From: Flavisolibacter sp.
GTDB taxonomy: Bacteria > Bacteroidota > Bacteroidia > Chitinophagales > Chitinophagaceae
Reading direction: 5' to 3'
DNA: 6,315 nucleotides
Assembly: GCA_025936195.1 (NCBI GenBank)
Contig: JAICTW010000174.1
Location: 1-6,315 of the forward strand
Made by a program: the position numbers and the translations under genes. This document shows, piece by piece, positions 5,448 to 6,315 of this stretch; the stretch's first letter is position 1, and each line of letters begins with the position of its first letter. The notes under the pieces were generated by a model that saw nothing but the letters and a program-made list of their open reading frames with translations, searched no databases and was not told the origin of the DNA.

Positions 5448-6215
5448 TTATAATCCATAACTAACACCAAATCGCACACTTCTATCTTTAGTTGAAGAGG
5501 CGTTGGTATAATCGATATTGATACCATTCAGTTCTGTAAATACAACCAACCTGTTTATGAATTCATATCTGACGGAAAAAGCTGTCTCCTTATAATCAAA
5601 TAATTTCTTAAATAAAAAACCGGGCTGAGGCATCTGATAATATTGCTGATCTAAAGTTCCGCTTGCTCCTTTTCTGATTTTTTGATACCACAGTTTGATC
5701 CTTAGTTTTGGTAAAGGCTCATATTGAGCAAACACATACCATCTGTCGGCATTATTGCCCATCCAATCGCCTAAATAAAAAGATTGATTTTCGTATGTTT
5801 CCTGCGGGATCAGATTATTATATACAAATGGATTGATCCTTGAATATTCAACTCCTGCAGTTAGATCGTTCAGAAAAATATCTGTACGATTGATGCCCAA
5901 AGTATAACCCAATTGATTTCTCTTTTCTGTTTTATTAAAAACTTTTGACGCCCTGATCTCGTCAATAAATACCTGTGCATAAAGATGTGTGTTCTTAATT
6001 TGATTTCTGGAACTTATTAGTCCGAAGAACTGCGAATTATCGCCGGCCTGGATATTATACCGGCTGTTCAGTTGATCGTAAATTTTAAAAAAATTGATCG
6101 GTATTAAATAAGCAAAGTTTAGTTTATCCGTGTAAATCATTGACTCACCCACTGCCAAATCAAGTCCTTTGACAGGTGTAACTGTAATAGAATGATGAGC
6201 AATGAACTCAATAAA
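5448..6215 (-). CDS. Wzi-like outer-membrane beta-barrel protein, N-terminus missing
   Basis: The minus frame ends at the TAA 5448-5450 and is open back to 6215, where a TAA (6216-6218) blocks it; no methionine start gives a proper N-terminus. The 255 visible residues have alternating aromatic and polar strands typical of outer-membrane barrels and end VSYGL, an aromatic-rich C-terminus typical of barrels. Landmarks like those in Bacteroidota capsule-assembly Wzi family proteins (PF14052 type) are AHHSITVTPVKGLDLAVGES (visible residues 6-25), FAYLIPINFFK, DLTAGVEYSRINPFVY and FAQYEPLPKLRIKLWYQK. Wzi proteins bind or organise surface polysaccharide. The family is usually around 450-550 residues with a signal peptide, so roughly the first half is absent here. 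The other two minus frames upstream are closed by stops and not barrel-like, so a simple frameshift does not restore it. It is either a broken gene or cut by an assembly junction. Confidence 0.7.
   Translation of the reverse strand, partial: FIEFIAHHSITVTPVKGLDLAVGESMIYTDKLNFAYLIPINFFKIYDQLNSRYNIQAGDNSQFFGLISSRNQIKNTHLYAQVFIDEIRASKVFNKTEKRNQLGYTLGINRTDIFLNDLTAGVEYSRINPFVYNNLIPQETYENQSFYLGDWMGNNADRWYVFAQYEPLPKLRIKLWYQKIRKGASGTLDQQYYQMPQPGFLFKKLFDYKETAFSVRYEFINRLVVFTELNGINIDYTNASSTKDRSVRFGVSYGL
6190..6215. other. junction between two 5'-less genes in opposite orientation
   Basis: Wzi-like sequence on the minus strand remains recognisable up to about 6200, and TamB-like sequence on the plus strand becomes recognisable from about 6201. 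Each gene runs away from this point and lacks its upstream part. The breakpoint therefore lies within this short interval. No insertion-sequence end or long inverted repeat is visible at it. Confidence 0.55.
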
Positions 6216-6315
6216 TTATCTGCCAAATATGTAGAAGGTTTGCAAATAGATGTTGATGTACAATCATACAATCAGATCAACAATGGTCAGCAGAAAGGCA
6301 ATACACAAGTAGAAG
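6192..6315 (+). CDS. TamB-like translocation/assembly module, C-terminal fragment (runs off window)
   Basis: The plus frame is open from 6144 to the window end, and from about 6192 it reads MMSNELNKLSAKYVEGLQI followed by DVDVQSYNQINNGQQKGNTQ and VE. The pattern LN.LS.KYVEG.....V.SY.....G...GNTQV matches, from memory, the stretch near the C-terminus of Bacteroidota TamB/DUF490 proteins, where a QLNKLSxKYVKG segment precedes the final beta repeats. TamB is a very large inner-membrane-anchored protein that bridges the periplasm and works with an Omp85 partner in outer-membrane biogenesis. Here everything upstream is missing, replaced by the opposing Wzi-like gene, so the ATG at 6192 is unlikely to be a real start. 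Codons 6144-6191 look unrelated. Only 41 codons are visible, so the family call is tentative. Confidence 0.5.
   Translation, partial: MMSNELNKLSAKYVEGLQIDVDVQSYNQINNGQQKGNTQVE

Noticed and set aside
6216..6315. Frameshifted continuation of the Wzi-like gene on the minus strand
   Set aside because: All three minus frames contain stop codons and none reads like barrel sequence, whereas the plus frame is open throughout and TamB-like.

Overview
The window looks like a stretch of a Bacteroidota genome, most likely Chitinophagaceae or a close relative. Three things point there: starts without Shine-Dalgarno sequences, TTTAAA-rich leaders, and Tat-type lipoprotein signals on sugar enzymes. The gene types agree (Gfo/Idh/MocA oxidoreductase, gluconate 2-dehydrogenase subunit 3, TIM-barrel sugar epimerase, ThuA, Wzi-like porin). 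This assignment is inferred from style and gene content, not from a marker gene.

Layout. Positions 1-683 (+) hold the C-terminal two thirds or so of a Gfo/Idh/MocA oxidoreductase. Positions 684-1307 are a 624-base gene-free stretch packed with repeats: a GATATTG cluster, a weak terminator-like hairpin, a palindrome-rich block, a fold-back element built from CGCAAAG / CTCTGCG units at about 9-base spacing, a GC-rich hairpin, and a TTTAAA-rich leader. Positions 1308-2830 (+) are a two-gene unit: a lipoprotein-type gluconate 2-dehydrogenase subunit 3 protein and a Tat/lipoprotein sugar epimerase. Positions 2831-3989 (-) are a Mak-like ROK sugar kinase followed by a tiny lipoprotein, whose stop codon abuts the epimerase stop. 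Positions 4229-5431 (+) are a DUF2809 membrane protein and a secreted ThuA-domain protein. Positions 5448-6215 (-) are a Wzi-like outer-membrane barrel lacking its N-terminus. Positions 6192-6315 (+) look like a TamB C-terminal fragment lacking everything upstream.

How the genes may work together. Gfo/Idh oxidoreductase, PF13618 subunit, xylose-isomerase-like TIM barrel and ThuA are the families that recur in oxidation-based glycoside breakdown (3-keto-glycoside pathways such as LacABC and ThuAB). A fructokinase-type ROK kinase would phosphorylate released hexose in the cytoplasm. The first enzymes appear to be exported and membrane-anchored. The flavin-containing GMC partner expected for the PF13618 subunit is not in the window.

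The least ordinary spots are the right-hand end, where two unrelated genes that both lack their 5' parts meet in opposite orientation (an inversion breakpoint or a chimeric assembly), and the compound repeat at about 840-1078. I did not find a convincing wholly new system.
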